Assembly (NCBI RefSeq): GCF_001421805.1
Contig: NZ_LMLC01000001.1
Location: 496,001-560,000, forward strand
From: Sphingomonas sp. Leaf34
GTDB taxonomy: Bacteria > Pseudomonadota > Alphaproteobacteria > Sphingomonadales > Sphingomonadaceae
Reading direction: 5' to 3'
DNA length: 64,000 nt
This document shows positions 38,480 to 47,513 of the stretch, one piece after another. Below the pieces are notes generated by a model that was not told the DNA's origin, did no database searches, and was given only the letters and a program-made list of their open reading frames with translations. Each line of letters starts with the position of its first letter. The first letter of the stretch is position 1. Position numbers and translations under genes: made by a program.

Positions 38480-39939
38480 TGCGCCACAGCCGCTGGGCGG
38501 GCGCAATGCTCCTGCTGCTGGTGGCGCTAGCGATCCGGGCGTGGGATTTCGGCAACCCGGTCATCGAGCCCGACCAGCAATATTATCTGCTGGTCGGGGA
38601 TCGCCTGCTGCACGGCGCGGTGCCCTATGTCGACATCTGGGACCGCAAGCCGGTCGGACTGTTCCTGCTGTTTGCGGGGATTCGCACGCTCCCCGGCAAC
38701 GGGATCCTCGCCTATCAGCTGGTCGCGACCGGATGCGCATGGGCAACCGCGCTCGTCGTGCGCCGTGCCGCCGGGACGATCGGTGCCGACGACCGCGGTG
38801 CGATGGTCGCGGGGATCGCCTATCTCGTCGCAATCACGCTGGTCGGTGGAGGCGGCGGGCAGGCGCCCGTCTTCTACAATCTGCCGATGGCGGTGGCCGG
38901 GCTGCTGACGCTGCGACTGCCCGCAAAGGCCGCCGACCAGCGCCCGCTGGCGATCGTCGCGAGCGGGATCGTCGCCTGCCTGCTCGCCGGGATCGCGATC
39001 CAGCTGAAATACACGCCGATGTTCGAAGGCGCGTTTTTCGGACTGGCACATCTCTGGTATCTGCGGCGTGCAAGCACGAGCGGGTATCAGACCGCCGGCG
39101 CGACCGCCGCCTGGGCGCTGACGGGGTTGCTGCCGACGCTGGCCGCGATCGGCTGGTATCACGCCCGAGGCGCGGCCGCGTTCGACGCGTTCTGGTTCGC
39201 CAACTTCGCCTCGATCGCTTTGCGACGCGGCTATTCGGCGAGCGATCTTGCGATGCGGCTGCTGGGCATCGCCGCGCAACTGTCGCCGCTAATCCTGGCG
39301 ACCGGGCTGACATGGCGTGCGCGGCCGCGGAGTGGAGTCGCTGTCGAGCCTTTGATGGTCGGTTACGCCTGGCTGGGTTGGGCGCTGATCGGCTTCTTCG
39401 CGATCGGGACGTTCTTTGATCATTATGCGCTGCCGCTGGTCGCGCCGCTCGCCATCCTCGCCGCGCCCATGCTCGATCGGTCGGTTCGGATGATCGCGCT
39501 GACCCTGGGCGTGACCGCTTCGATCCTCGTCGCCAAGCGCGCGATCCATCCAAACGACTCGGCTGGCGCGTACCGGGTCGCGCAAATCGTCGCGACGAAC
39601 AGCGGCGGCGCCTGCCCGTACGTCTTCATCGGCGATACGATCACCTACCACCTCGCGCACGCCTGCCTGCCGACCGCCTATGCCTTTCCCAACCTGCTCG
39701 CCTACGACACCGAACAGGGTGCGACCGGGATCGACGAGCCCGGCGAAGTGCGCCGCATCCTCGCGCGCCGCCCACCCGTCATCGTCACGTCGGACCGGCG
39801 GCTGTCGATCTGGAACCGCGGGAGCCTGCGCGCGGTCAAGGCGGCGCTCGCGCGCGACTACCGCCCGGTCTTCACGACCCCGCGGAACAGCTGGCACACC
39901 GTCGTCTATCTCAGGAACGACCGCCGCTTCAGGTCTTGA
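38479..39939 (+). CDS. Polytopic membrane glycosyltransferase-like protein (GT39/ArnT type)
   Basis: 486 residues with about ten hydrophobic segments. The first loop contains EPDQQYYLLVGDRLLHGAVPYVDIWDRKPVG; E and D in the first periplasmic loop and the DRKPVGLF motif match the GT-C glycosyltransferases of the ArnT/PMT group. It probably transfers a sugar from a polyprenyl-phosphate donor at the outer face of the inner membrane. The target is unknown. It starts at an ATG overlapping the stop of the aspartyl protease gene. Its last 11 bp overlap the 3' end of the next, opposite-strand small gene. Confidence 0.82.
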   Translation: MRHSRWAGAMLLLLVALAIRAWDFGNPVIEPDQQYYLLVGDRLLHGAVPYVDIWDRKPVGLFLLFAGIRTLPGNGILAYQLVATGCAWATALVVRRAAGTIGADDRGAMVAGIAYLVAITLVGGGGGQAPVFYNLPMAVAGLLTLRLPAKAADQRPLAIVASGIVACLLAGIAIQLKYTPMFEGAFFGLAHLWYLRRASTSGYQTAGATAAWALTGLLPTLAAIGWYHARGAAAFDAFWFANFASIALRRGYSASDLAMRLLGIAAQLSPLILATGLTWRARPRSGVAVEPLMVGYAWLGWALIGFFAIGTFFDHYALPLVAPLAILAAPMLDRSVRMIALTLGVTASILVAKRAIHPNDSAGAYRVAQIVATNSGGACPYVFIGDTITYHLAHACLPTAYAFPNLLAYDTEQGATGIDEPGEVRRILARRPPVIVTSDRRLSIWNRGSLRAVKAALARDYRPVFTTPRNSWHTVVYLRNDRRFRS

Positions 39940-40117
39940 ACGCGAGCCCGATCGTGATGGCGAGTGCGATCAGCGCGAGCATCTGGACGGTCGGCCAGTC
40001 GACCCAGCCGACCGAATCCGGATCGCGCCGTCGTCGCCGGCGACGCTCGCCGACCCCCGCGAGGATGGCAACCGCGGCCAGCGCGCCGCTCGCACTCCAC
40101 AACACCGGCGCCCCCAT
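39929..40117 (-). CDS. Small membrane protein downstream of phaR
   Basis: 62 residues: a first hydrophobic segment (LWSASGALAAVAILAGV), a run of seven arginines in ERRRRRRRD, an acidic/aromatic part PDSVGWVDWP, and a second hydrophobic segment (MLALIALAITIGLAF). Two short membrane helices with a basic loop facing the cytoplasm are plausible. It starts 12 bp after the phaR stop and may be co-transcribed. I do not recognise the family. Reasonable length, context and hydrophobicity support it; there is no strong ribosome site. Confidence 0.6.
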   Translation of the reverse strand: MGAPVLWSASGALAAVAILAGVGERRRRRRRDPDSVGWVDWPTVQMLALIALAITIGLAFKT

Positions 40118-40129
40118 CGGTCCGACCGC

Positions 40130-40666
40130 TCAGCCGAGCTTCTCGACCTTTTCCTGCAACTTGGCGAGTTCGGTGCGCAACGCCGCGATCTCGTCGTCCT
40201 TGCTGGCAGCGGGTGCCGGCGCGGGCGGCGTCATCGCGTGGGCGGCGACGTCGAACATTGCGAGGTTGCGCTTGGCGATATCGGCGAACGGCGAGTTGGC
40301 GAACGCACCCTCGACCGCGGACTTGAACTGGTCGTGATTGCGGCGGAAGCTGTCCATCGACGCCTCCAGGTAGCCCGGCACCATCGTCTGCATCGAATCG
40401 CCGTACATCGAGATCAGCTGGCGCAGGAAATTCACCGGCATCATCGTCTCGCCGCGGCTCTCTTCCTCCATGATGATCTGCGTGAGGACGTTGTGCGTGA
40501 TGTCCTCGTCGGTCTTCGCATCGACCACCTTGAAGTCGCGGCCCTCGCGGGTCATCGTCGCGAGATGATCGAGCGTGATGTACGATGAGGTCTCGGTATT
40601 ATAGAGACGCCGATTGGCGTATTTCTTGATGATGACGATTCCGTCGGCCGCTGGTTGCTTCTTCAT
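40130..40666 (-). CDS. phaR: Polyhydroxyalkanoate synthesis repressor PhaR
   Basis: 178 residues. The N-terminal PHB/PHA accumulation regulator DNA-binding domain is unmistakable: VIIKKYANRRLYNTETSSYITLDHL (about 11-35), then DFKVVDAKTDEDITHNVLTQIIMEEE. The middle MVPGYLEASMDSFRRNHDQF is the PHB-binding part, and the end is a coiled coil (DDEIAALRTELAKLQEKVEKL). PhaR senses PHA granules and represses phasin and PHA genes. A GGGGGAT ribosome site precedes the start. It is divergent from a PhaC-like hydrolase with 14 bp between the start codons. Confidence 0.96.
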   Translation of the reverse strand: MKKQPAADGIVIIKKYANRRLYNTETSSYITLDHLATMTREGRDFKVVDAKTDEDITHNVLTQIIMEEESRGETMMPVNFLRQLISMYGDSMQTMVPGYLEASMDSFRRNHDQFKSAVEGAFANSPFADIAKRNLAMFDVAAHAMTPPAPAPAASKDDEIAALRTELAKLQEKVEKLG

Positions 40667-40680
40667 GGATCCCCCGTCTT

Positions 40681-41739
40681 ATGTTTGAAACGGAGGCTAC
40701 AGTCTTTGATGACGCACCGCAACAAGGACCCAGACCTCTACCCTTGTTCCTGTCGCTGCTGCGCAGCGAGACCGCAGCATCGCCCGACCGGATGGCGCGC
40801 GCGCTGGCCGGATTGCGCGCGTATCAGGGCGCGCCGCGAGAGCTGCGGGCGGATCCGATGCCCGCGATCCACCGCGCCGGCCGCGTGTCGTTGCGCGATT
40901 ATGGCGGCCGCGGACGCCCCGTCGTGTTCGTCCCGTCGCTGATCAACCCGCCCGATATCCTCGATCATTCGCGCGATACTTCGCTGCTGCGGTGGATCGC
41001 CGCGCAGGGGTTCCACGCCTGGCTGGTCGACTGGGGATCGCCCGGCAACGCCGACCGCGACCTCGATCTTGCCGCGCATGTCGAGCGATTGCTGGTCCCG
41101 TTGCTGCAGGCACTGCCCCGACCACCGGTCGTCGTCGGCTACTGCCTCGGCGGCACGCTGGCGCTGGGCGCCGCCGCGATGACGCCCGTCGCCGGCGTCG
41201 CGACGATCGCCGCGCCGTGGCATTTTGCGGGGTACGCCGAAAGCCGTCCCAGCCTCGCCGCAACCTGGGCCGCGGTGAAACCCGCCGCCGCGGTGCTGGG
41301 CCTGCTCCCGATGGAAGTGCTGCAGACCGGCTTCTGGCAACTCGACCCGACCCGCACCATCGCCAAATACGAAGCCTTCGCCGACCTCCTGCCCGACAGC
41401 GATGCGACGCGCGCGTTCGTCCGGCTCGAGGACTGGGCGAACGCCGGCGCCCCCCTCCCCTACGCCGCCGCCGCGTCGCTGTTCGAGGACTGGATCGCCG
41501 AAGACCGCCCCGGCAAGGGCCGCTGGGCGATCGCCGGCATCCCGGTCGATCCGCGCGCGCTGGCCTGCCCGACCGTCGAGTTCGTATCGCTCAGCGACCG
41601 GATCGTCCCTGCCGCCACCGCGATCGGGCTTGCCGACCGCCGCGATCTCGCCGCGGGGCATGTCGGCATGGTCATCGGCCGCTCCGCCCGCGCGCGCCTC
41701 TGGGAACCGCTCGCCAACTGGATCGCCGCGCTCGACTGA
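40681..41739 (+). CDS. PHA synthase-like alpha/beta hydrolase
   Basis: 352 residues, shorter than PhaC (about 590). The core has the PHA-synthase lipase-like box G-Y-C155-L-G-G, with C as nucleophile, an aspartate in SLSDRIVP and a histidine in AAGHVGMVIG. The N-terminal PLFLSLLRSE-x-RALAGLRAY segment is found in sphingomonad homologues. The protein is probably cytosolic and may be a PHA synthase relative, depolymerase or an acyl-CoA hydrolase. Its start is 14 bp from phaR on the other strand, so the promoters must overlap coding or leader sequence. A thiolase follows after 33 bp. Confidence 0.82.
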   Translation: MFETEATVFDDAPQQGPRPLPLFLSLLRSETAASPDRMARALAGLRAYQGAPRELRADPMPAIHRAGRVSLRDYGGRGRPVVFVPSLINPPDILDHSRDTSLLRWIAAQGFHAWLVDWGSPGNADRDLDLAAHVERLLVPLLQALPRPPVVVGYCLGGTLALGAAAMTPVAGVATIAAPWHFAGYAESRPSLAATWAAVKPAAAVLGLLPMEVLQTGFWQLDPTRTIAKYEAFADLLPDSDATRAFVRLEDWANAGAPLPYAAAASLFEDWIAEDRPGKGRWAIAGIPVDPRALACPTVEFVSLSDRIVPAATAIGLADRRDLAAGHVGMVIGRSARARLWEPLANWIAALD

Positions 41740-41772
41740 CGTACACGGAGTACAAACACAGAGGATCCCGAC

Positions 41773-42960
41773 ATGACCGACCTGCTCCCCACTGACGTCG
41801 TCATCACCGCCGCCAAGCGCACCCCCGTCGGCAGCTTCCTCGGCGCGTTCGCCGCAACGCCCGCGCACGAACTCGGCCGCATCGCGATCGAGGCTGCGCT
41901 CGGTCAGGCGGGCGTGGCGGGCGAAGACGTGTCCGAAGTGATCCTCGGCCAGGTGCTTACCGCTGCGCAAGGCCAGAATCCCGCGCGCCAGGCGTCGATG
42001 GCGGCGGGCGTGCCCAAGGAGATCCCCGCCTGGGGCGTCAACCAGGTCTGCGGCTCCGGCCTCCGCGCCGTCGCGCTCGGCTGCCAGGCGATCCAGACCG
42101 GCGACGCGACGATCGTCGTCGCGGGCGGGCAGGAATCGATGTCGCTCTCGGCGCACGCGCAGTCGATCCGTGGCGGCCAGAAGATGGGCAACCTCAGCCT
42201 TGTCGACACGATGGTCAGCGACGGCCTGACCGACGTCTTCAACGGCTATCACATGGGCATCACCGCCGAGAATCTCGCCGAGCAATATCAGGTCACGCGC
42301 GGCGAGCAGGACGCGTTCTCGGTCGCCTCGCAGAACAAGGCCGAGGCCGCACGCGGCGCAGGGCGGTTCAAGGACGAGATCGCGCCGGTAACGATCAAGG
42401 GCCGCAAGGGCGACACGATCGTCGCCGATGATGAATATATCCGCGCCGGTGCGACGATCGAGAGCGTCTCGGGCGTGAAACCCGCGTTCAAGAAGGACGG
42501 CACCGTCACTGCGGCGAACGCGAGCGGCCTCAACGATGGCGCCGCCGCGCTCGTCCTGATGCGCCGCGACGAGGCCGAACGTCGCGGTTCGCCGATCCTC
42601 GCGACGATCAGGAGCTGGGCGTCGGCGGGCGTCGACCCGTCGGTGATGGGTATCGGCCCCGTCCCCGCGACTCGCCGCGCGCTCGAGAAGGCGGGCTGGA
42701 CGCTCGGCGAGCTCGACCTGATCGAGGCCAACGAAGCGTTTGCCGCGCAGGCGCTGTCGGTCGGCAAGGAGCTCGGTTGGGACGCAAGCAAGGTCAACGT
42801 CAACGGCGGCGCGATCGCGATCGGCCACCCGATCGGCGCGAGCGGTGCGCGCGTCCTGACGACGCTGATCTACGAGATGCAGAAGCGCGATGCGAAGAAG
42901 GGCCTGGCGACGTTGTGCATCGGCGGCGGCATGGGGATCGCGATGTGTCTGGAGCGATAA
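41773..42960 (+). CDS. phaA: Acetyl-CoA C-acetyltransferase (thiolase)
   Basis: 395 residues. Acylation-site cysteine lies in [10 protein letters not shown] (about residue 90); the histidine and second cysteine are in [17 protein letters not shown] and LCIGGGMG at the C-terminus. NEAFAAQ is the usual active-site asparagine motif. It condenses two acetyl-CoA to acetoacetyl-CoA, the first step of PHB synthesis, or runs in the reverse direction in fatty acid breakdown. The phaA name rests on the PhaR/PhaC-like neighbours; atoB is equally defensible. A GAGG site precedes the ATG. phaB and a true phaC are not in the window. Confidence 0.92.
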   Translation: MTDLLPTDVVITAAKRTPVGSFLGAFAATPAHELGRIAIEAALGQAGVAGEDVSEVILGQVLTAAQGQNPARQASMAAGVPKEIPAWGVNQVCGSGLRAVALGCQAIQTGDATIVVAGGQESMSLSAHAQSIRGGQKMGNLSLVDTMVSDGLTDVFNGYHMGITAENLAEQYQVTRGEQDAFSVASQNKAEAARGAGRFKDEIAPVTIKGRKGDTIVADDEYIRAGATIESVSGVKPAFKKDGTVTAANASGLNDGAAALVLMRRDEAERRGSPILATIRSWASAGVDPSVMGIGPVPATRRALEKAGWTLGELDLIEANEAFAAQALSVGKELGWDASKVNVNGGAIAIGHPIGASGARVLTTLIYEMQKRDAKKGLATLCIGGGMGIAMCLER

Positions 42961-42994
42961 GACGCGGTCATGCGAGATTTGCGGGACGATCCAT

Positions 42995-43012
42995 TGTGAC
43001 GGTTTTGTCACA
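42995..43012. promoter_or_regulatory. 18-bp dyad TGTGAC-N6-GTCACA, copy 2
   Basis: A perfect palindrome TGTGACGGTTTTGTCACA, about 107 bp upstream of the TonB receptor start, with a further ATGGTGAC half-site just after it. It matches the sequence upstream of atpH in 15 of 18 bases. The N6 spacing between TGTGAC and GTCACA differs from the CRP consensus TGTGA-N6-TCACA, which would be two bases tighter. A Pho-box-like reading is also possible on the other strand. Confidence 0.5.
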
Positions 43013-43118
43013 TGGTGACGCAAAAGGGTGATGTCCGCGTCGTGATTATGAACAGAACCTTGCGCAGACGACCCGAACAAGTTTGAATGCCCCATCGACG
43101 AAAACGGGGCAAAAAAAC

Positions 43119-46100
43119 ATGAAATTCAATCGCTTTCTTGGCGCCACGGCGGTCGTAGGCGCACTGGCGCTTCTTCCGCACGGTGCTTTCGCGCAGACGA
43201 CCACCGAACCGGCACCGGTCGCGGGCGATTCGATGGCGCAGGAACCGGTCCAGACGACCAGCGCTACGCAGGCCGATGGGAAGCCCGCCGCAGGCGGTGA
43301 GGAAATCCTCGTTACGGGCTCGCGCATCCGCTCGCCCAACGCCACGTCGGTCGTTCCGGTCACGACCATCTCCGCTGCGGAACTGACGCAGACCGCGCGT
43401 ACGTCGATCGGCGACGTGCTCAACGATCTCCCGCAGCTCCAGAGCTCGTTCGGCCAGTCGAACTCGACCCGGTTCCTCGGCACCGGCGGCCTCAACCTGC
43501 TCGATCTTCGTGGCCTGGGAACGTCGCGCACGCTCGTGCTCGTCAACGGACGCCGTCACGTCGGCGCGGATATCCTCAACAACGCGGTATCCGTCGACGT
43601 CAACACGATCCCGACCGATCTGCTCGAAGCCGTTGACGTCGTCACCGGCGGCAACTCGGCCGTGTACGGCTCGGATGCGCTTGCCGGCGTCGTCAACTTC
43701 CGCCTCAAGAGCAACTTTGAAGGCCTGCAGATCCGCGGTCAGGGTGGCGTCAGCGACGAGAAGGACGCAGGCAGCTATTTCGTCAGCGTGACGGGCGGCA
43801 AGAATTTCGCAGACGGCCGCGGCAACATCGCGGTCAATTTGGAATATGCCCGCACGCAGGCATTGTTCGCATCGAGCCGCAAAAACTATCGCCAGAACGA
43901 CGCGTTCGTCACGACGAACATCGATCCGGCAGGCGCCGGTCTCAACGGCAACCTGAACTTCGACGGCGTGCCGGACGCAACGTTCTTCCGCGACGTCCGC
44001 GTCGGTACGTTCTCGGATGGCGGCCTCGTGTCGTTCGCCGGCGCGGGCATCGGCGCGACGTCGGCAGCGCCCGGCGGCCGTGATCCGCTGGGTCGCGCCT
44101 ATACCGTCAATTACCTGTTCCAGCCGGCGGGTACGCTCACGCGCCAGACCGGCACGCGCGTCGGCATCGCCGGCGGCAGTGCAACGACCCCGTCGGGCGC
44201 GCCCGCCGGAACGTTCCTCGGCGGCAACGGAAACACGCGGCGCGAGGGCGTTCTGCTGCAGCTTCTGCCGCAGATCGACCGCTATTCGGCAAACATGATC
44301 GGTCATTTCGATGTCTCGACCGCGTTCGTGCCGTTCTTCGAAGCCAAGTATGTCCGCGTCGACTCGGTCAGCCTCGGCGGCTCGGGTCCGGCGTTCTTCA
44401 CCGGCAGCACGATCGACGCGCTGTACGAGCGTCCGCGCCTCGACAACCCGTTCCTCGACGCGACGTCGCGCGCGACGCTGACCGCCCAGGCGCTGCAGTC
44501 CGCGACCAACGGCATCAACATCACGACCGGGACGGCATTCGCCGCAGGCAATGGATTGACCGCCGCCCAAGTCCAGGCGAACCAGATTGCGGCAATCAAC
44601 GCCGGCACGCAGCGCTTCATCCTGCGCAAGAACCTGACCGATCTGGGTTCGCGTCGTGAGGACGCGCGTCGCGAGACGTATCGTTTCGTGGGCGGCGTGC
44701 GCGGCGATTTCGCCGACACCTTCAACTACGAACTGTCCGCGAACTATGGCGAGTTTCGGGAAAGGACGAAGGTTCTCGGCAACGTCGACGTCCAGCGCCT
44801 GAGCCTGGCGCTCGACGCGCAGCGTAACGCCGCGGGTCAGATCGTCTGCGGGTCGCAGAACACCGCAGCACGCGGGCTCGCAAGCGCGCAGCAGGTTGGT
44901 GCGGGCATTGATCCGGAAACCGGTCTCCCGACCGCAGCGGGTCAGGCGATCCTCGACAGCAACATCGCCGCGTGCCAGCCGCTCAATCCGTTCGGCGTCG
45001 GCAGCATCTCGGATGCCGCACGCAACTATGTGCTGCGCAACACGCAGTCGTTCGGCAAGATCACGCAGCTGGACATCCTCGGCACCGTCGCCGGCGACAC
45101 GTCGAAGTTCATCAATCTTCCGGGCGGACCGATCGGCTTCTCGATCGGCGGTGAGTATCGTCGGGAGACGAACAAGTTCCAGGCCGATCCGCTGGTCGAG
45201 GCGGGCTACACCTTCTACAACGCGATCGCGGCCTATAATCCGCCATCGTTCGAAGTGAAGGAAGCGTTCGGCGAAGTCCGCATTCCGCTGCTCAAGGACA
45301 TCGTCCTGATCAAGGAGCTGACGCTGTCCGCTGCCGGCCGTGTCTCCGACTATAAGGGCTCCGCAGGGACGGTCTACACGTACAACCTGAGCGGTGAATA
45401 CTCGCCGATCCAGGACATCCGCTTCCGTGCCAACTATGGCCGTGCCGTACGCGCCCCGAATCTTTCGGAGCAGTTCTCGCCGGCTGGCCAGAACTTCGCA
45501 CCAGGGTTCGTCGATCCTTGCTCGGCGGACAATCTCGGCCGTGGCACGCAGTTCCGTGCCGCAAACTGCGCGGCAGCGGGTATCCCGGCCAACTATAACT
45601 ACCAGTACGTGCAGTCGCTCGAGACGCTGAGCGGCGGCAACTCCAACCTTCAGGCGGAAAAGTCTGATTCGTACACTTATGGTGGGGTCATCCAGCCGCG
45701 CTTTGCACCGGGTCTGACGCTGTCGGTTGACTACTATAATATCCAGGTCAACCGGGTCATCGCGGCGCCTTCCGCACAGGCGATCGCCAATACCTGCTAC
45801 GACGCACCATCGATCACGGACAACCAGTTCTGCAACAGCTTCACGCGCGTTGCTGCCGGTGCGACCGGTCCGAACGGGGAACAGGCCTACCGGATCATCG
45901 AGGGAAGCCTTCTCCAGCTGCCGTTCAACTTCGCCAGCCTGAAGGTTCGCGGTATCGATACGAACCTCGCCTACACGCGCAGCTTCGGAGCGACCCGCGT
46001 GTCCGGTCAGGTGATCTATACGCACTCGTTCGAGAACACGAACTTCCTGAACCCCGTACAGCCCGACTTTGGCGACAACCTGAACGGCGAAATCGGGCAG

Positions 46101-46451
46101 CCGAAGGATGCGGTCAACGTCAACCTGGGTGTCGATTTCGGTCAGTTCACCCTCGACACGCAGTTCCGCTATCTGGCTAAGCAGTCGGTCGGCGCGATCG
46201 AGAACCAGGAGCCCTTCCAGGGCCGTGCGCCGCAGAACCTCGACGACTTCAGCCAGTCCTTCTATCCTGATGTCCTGTACATCGGCATGAAGGTGGGCGT
46301 GGACATCGGCGAGCGGTCGAACTTCTACGTCGGCGTCGACAATCTGACGGACCGTCTCCCGCCCCTGGGTGCGACCGGTATCGGCGCAGGCAGCGGCATC
46401 TACGACAACGTCGGCCGTCGTTTCTATGCAGGCGTGACCGCCCGCTTCTGA
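43119..46451 (+). CDS. Large TonB-dependent receptor
   Basis: 1110 residues from the ATG at 43119. A signal peptide ends AFAQ (about residue 27); a TonB-box-like EEILVTGSRI follows (about 61-70), then the plug domain with LRGLGTSRTLVLVNGRRHVG and GSDALAGVVNF, and a 22-strand barrel with a long C-terminal portion ending GRRFYAGVTARF. It transports a substrate across the outer membrane with energy from TonB-ExbBD. The long loops and the partner 2OG oxygenase fit sphingomonad receptors for carbohydrate or organic substrates; the ligand cannot be named. The mRNA ends at the strong terminator at 46486. Confidence 0.95.
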   Translation: MKFNRFLGATAVVGALALLPHGAFAQTTTEPAPVAGDSMAQEPVQTTSATQADGKPAAGGEEILVTGSRIRSPNATSVVPVTTISAAELTQTARTSIGDVLNDLPQLQSSFGQSNSTRFLGTGGLNLLDLRGLGTSRTLVLVNGRRHVGADILNNAVSVDVNTIPTDLLEAVDVVTGGNSAVYGSDALAGVVNFRLKSNFEGLQIRGQGGVSDEKDAGSYFVSVTGGKNFADGRGNIAVNLEYARTQALFASSRKNYRQNDAFVTTNIDPAGAGLNGNLNFDGVPDATFFRDVRVGTFSDGGLVSFAGAGIGATSAAPGGRDPLGRAYTVNYLFQPAGTLTRQTGTRVGIAGGSATTPSGAPAGTFLGGNGNTRREGVLLQLLPQIDRYSANMIGHFDVSTAFVPFFEAKYVRVDSVSLGGSGPAFFTGSTIDALYERPRLDNPFLDATSRATLTAQALQSATNGINITTGTAFAAGNGLTAAQVQANQIAAINAGTQRFILRKNLTDLGSRREDARRETYRFVGGVRGDFADTFNYELSANYGEFRERTKVLGNVDVQRLSLALDAQRNAAGQIVCGSQNTAARGLASAQQVGAGIDPETGLPTAAGQAILDSNIAACQPLNPFGVGSISDAARNYVLRNTQSFGKITQLDILGTVAGDTSKFINLPGGPIGFSIGGEYRRETNKFQADPLVEAGYTFYNAIAAYNPPSFEVKEAFGEVRIPLLKDIVLIKELTLSAAGRVSDYKGSAGTVYTYNLSGEYSPIQDIRFRANYGRAVRAPNLSEQFSPAGQNFAPGFVDPCSADNLGRGTQFRAANCAAAGIPANYNYQYVQSLETLSGGNSNLQAEKSDSYTYGGVIQPRFAPGLTLSVDYYNIQVNRVIAAPSAQAIANTCYDAPSITDNQFCNSFTRVAAGATGPNGEQAYRIIEGSLLQLPFNFASLKVRGIDTNLAYTRSFGATRVSGQVIYTHSFENTNFLNPVQPDFGDNLNGEIGQPKDAVNVNLGVDFGQFTLDTQFRYLAKQSVGAIENQEPFQGRAPQNLDDFSQSFYPDVLYIGMKVGVDIGERSNFYVGVDNLTDRLPPLGATGIGAGSGIYDNVGRRFYAGVTARF

Positions 46452-46485
46452 TCCGGTTCCAAACGAACCTGACGTGCGATACTGC

Positions 46486-46518
46486 GGGGTCGGTGGGTTT
46501 CCACCGGCCCCTTTTTTT
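46486..46518 (+). terminator. Intrinsic terminator after the TonB receptor
   Basis: GGGGTCGGTGG-GTTT-CCACCGGCCCC is an 11-bp stem (one G-U pair) followed by seven Ts, 34 bp after the receptor stop. It is very strong. The 2OG oxygenase gene starts 11 bp later, so most transcripts should stop before it. Confidence 0.95.
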
Positions 46519-46529
46519 ATGGGTGACGA

Positions 46530-47513
46530 ATGATCCACGATCCGGTTGCACACGCTGATGACCTGCTCGCCAGAGGCCGTGTTGGCGACGCGGTCTCGGT
46601 GATCGAGCAGCATGCGCAAGCAGGCAGCGTCGATGCCGTGTTCAAGCTTGCGATGTGGACGCTTGCAGGCTCCCCGGTGCGGCGAGACCTGCCGGCAGCG
46701 CGCGCGCTCCTCCGGCAGGCGGCATCGCTTGGCAATCCCGACGCAGCGCTCGTCGAGATCGCGCTTGTCGCGAACGGCAGTGGGGCGACGGCGGACTGGG
46801 CCGGCGCACGCGCCTTGCTCGATACGGCAGCCGAAACCGATGCGATCGCCGCGGCGCATCGGGCGTTGCTCGACAAGATGACACTCACCGACGACGGCGC
46901 CCCGGTCGATCCTGCGCAGGCGGAAACGATCGGCAAGACCCCCGACGTCCGGCATATCGCCCGGCTGTTCACGCAGGACGAGTGCCTGCATATCGCGCAC
47001 TGCGCGGCCGATATGCTGCAACCCGCGATGGTGGCTGATCCGCAAACCGGACGTAACGTCCCCAATCCGGTGCGCACGTCGGATGGTGCGGTCATCGGCC
47101 CGACGCGGGAAACGTTGGTCGTCCAGGCGCTGAACCGCCGGCTGGCAGCCGTTACCGGAACCGACTGGCGTCAGGGCGAGGCGCTGTCCGTCCTGCGATA
47201 TCGCCCCGGCCAGCAATTTCGGCCGCATGTCGATGCGCTGCCGGCGACGGGCAACCAGCGGATTCGCACCGTTCTGGTCTATCTGAACGATGGGTTTTCG
47301 GGCGGCGCGACGTTTTTCCTGAACAACGCGCTCCGCGTCATGCCCCGCACCGGCGATGCGGTGATCTTCGACAATGTACGCCCCGACGGCGCTGTCGATC
47401 GAACGACGCAACACGCCGGCGAACCCGTTACCAGCGGCGTCAAATGGCTCGCGACGCGCTGGATACGCGCGCGCCCGTTCAGCGTCTGGACCGGGCCCGA
47501 AAACGCCGCGTGA
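46530..47513 (+). CDS. 2OG-Fe(II) oxygenase with N-terminal Sel1/TPR-like repeats
   Basis: 327 residues. The first 120 residues look like two or three Sel1-type helical repeats (AVFKLAMWTLAGSPVRRDLPAARALLRQAASLGNPDA). The C-terminal domain is a prolyl-4-hydroxylase-type dioxygenase with the iron triad H-x-D (FRPHVDALP, about residue 232-234) and H in TTQHAGEPV (about 293), and the 2-oxoglutarate-binding basic residue in SGVKWLATRW. It could hydroxylate a peptide or protein. The start is 11 bp past the TonB receptor terminator, a position typical of sphingomonads. Its stop abuts the alr stop on the other strand. Confidence 0.85.
   Translation: MIHDPVAHADDLLARGRVGDAVSVIEQHAQAGSVDAVFKLAMWTLAGSPVRRDLPAARALLRQAASLGNPDAALVEIALVANGSGATADWAGARALLDTAAETDAIAAAHRALLDKMTLTDDGAPVDPAQAETIGKTPDVRHIARLFTQDECLHIAHCAADMLQPAMVADPQTGRNVPNPVRTSDGAVIGPTRETLVVQALNRRLAAVTGTDWRQGEALSVLRYRPGQQFRPHVDALPATGNQRIRTVLVYLNDGFSGGATFFLNNALRVMPRTGDAVIFDNVRPDGAVDRTTQHAGEPVTSGVKWLATRWIRARPFSVWTGPENAA

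Noticed and set aside
42995..43012. CRP/FNR-type binding site
   Set aside because: The arms TGTGA and TCACA are eight bases apart, not the six of the CRP consensus, so it is recorded only as an unassigned dyad.
40738..43095. 785-codon open frame antisense to the hydrolase and thiolase
   Set aside because: Covers two good genes on the other strand, and its sequence has no recognisable motif.
43008..47414. 1468-codon open frame antisense to the TonB receptor and oxygenase
   Set aside because: It runs opposite to two well-supported genes, has no domain I recognise, and is a by-product of GC-rich codon usage that removes stops on the reverse strand.
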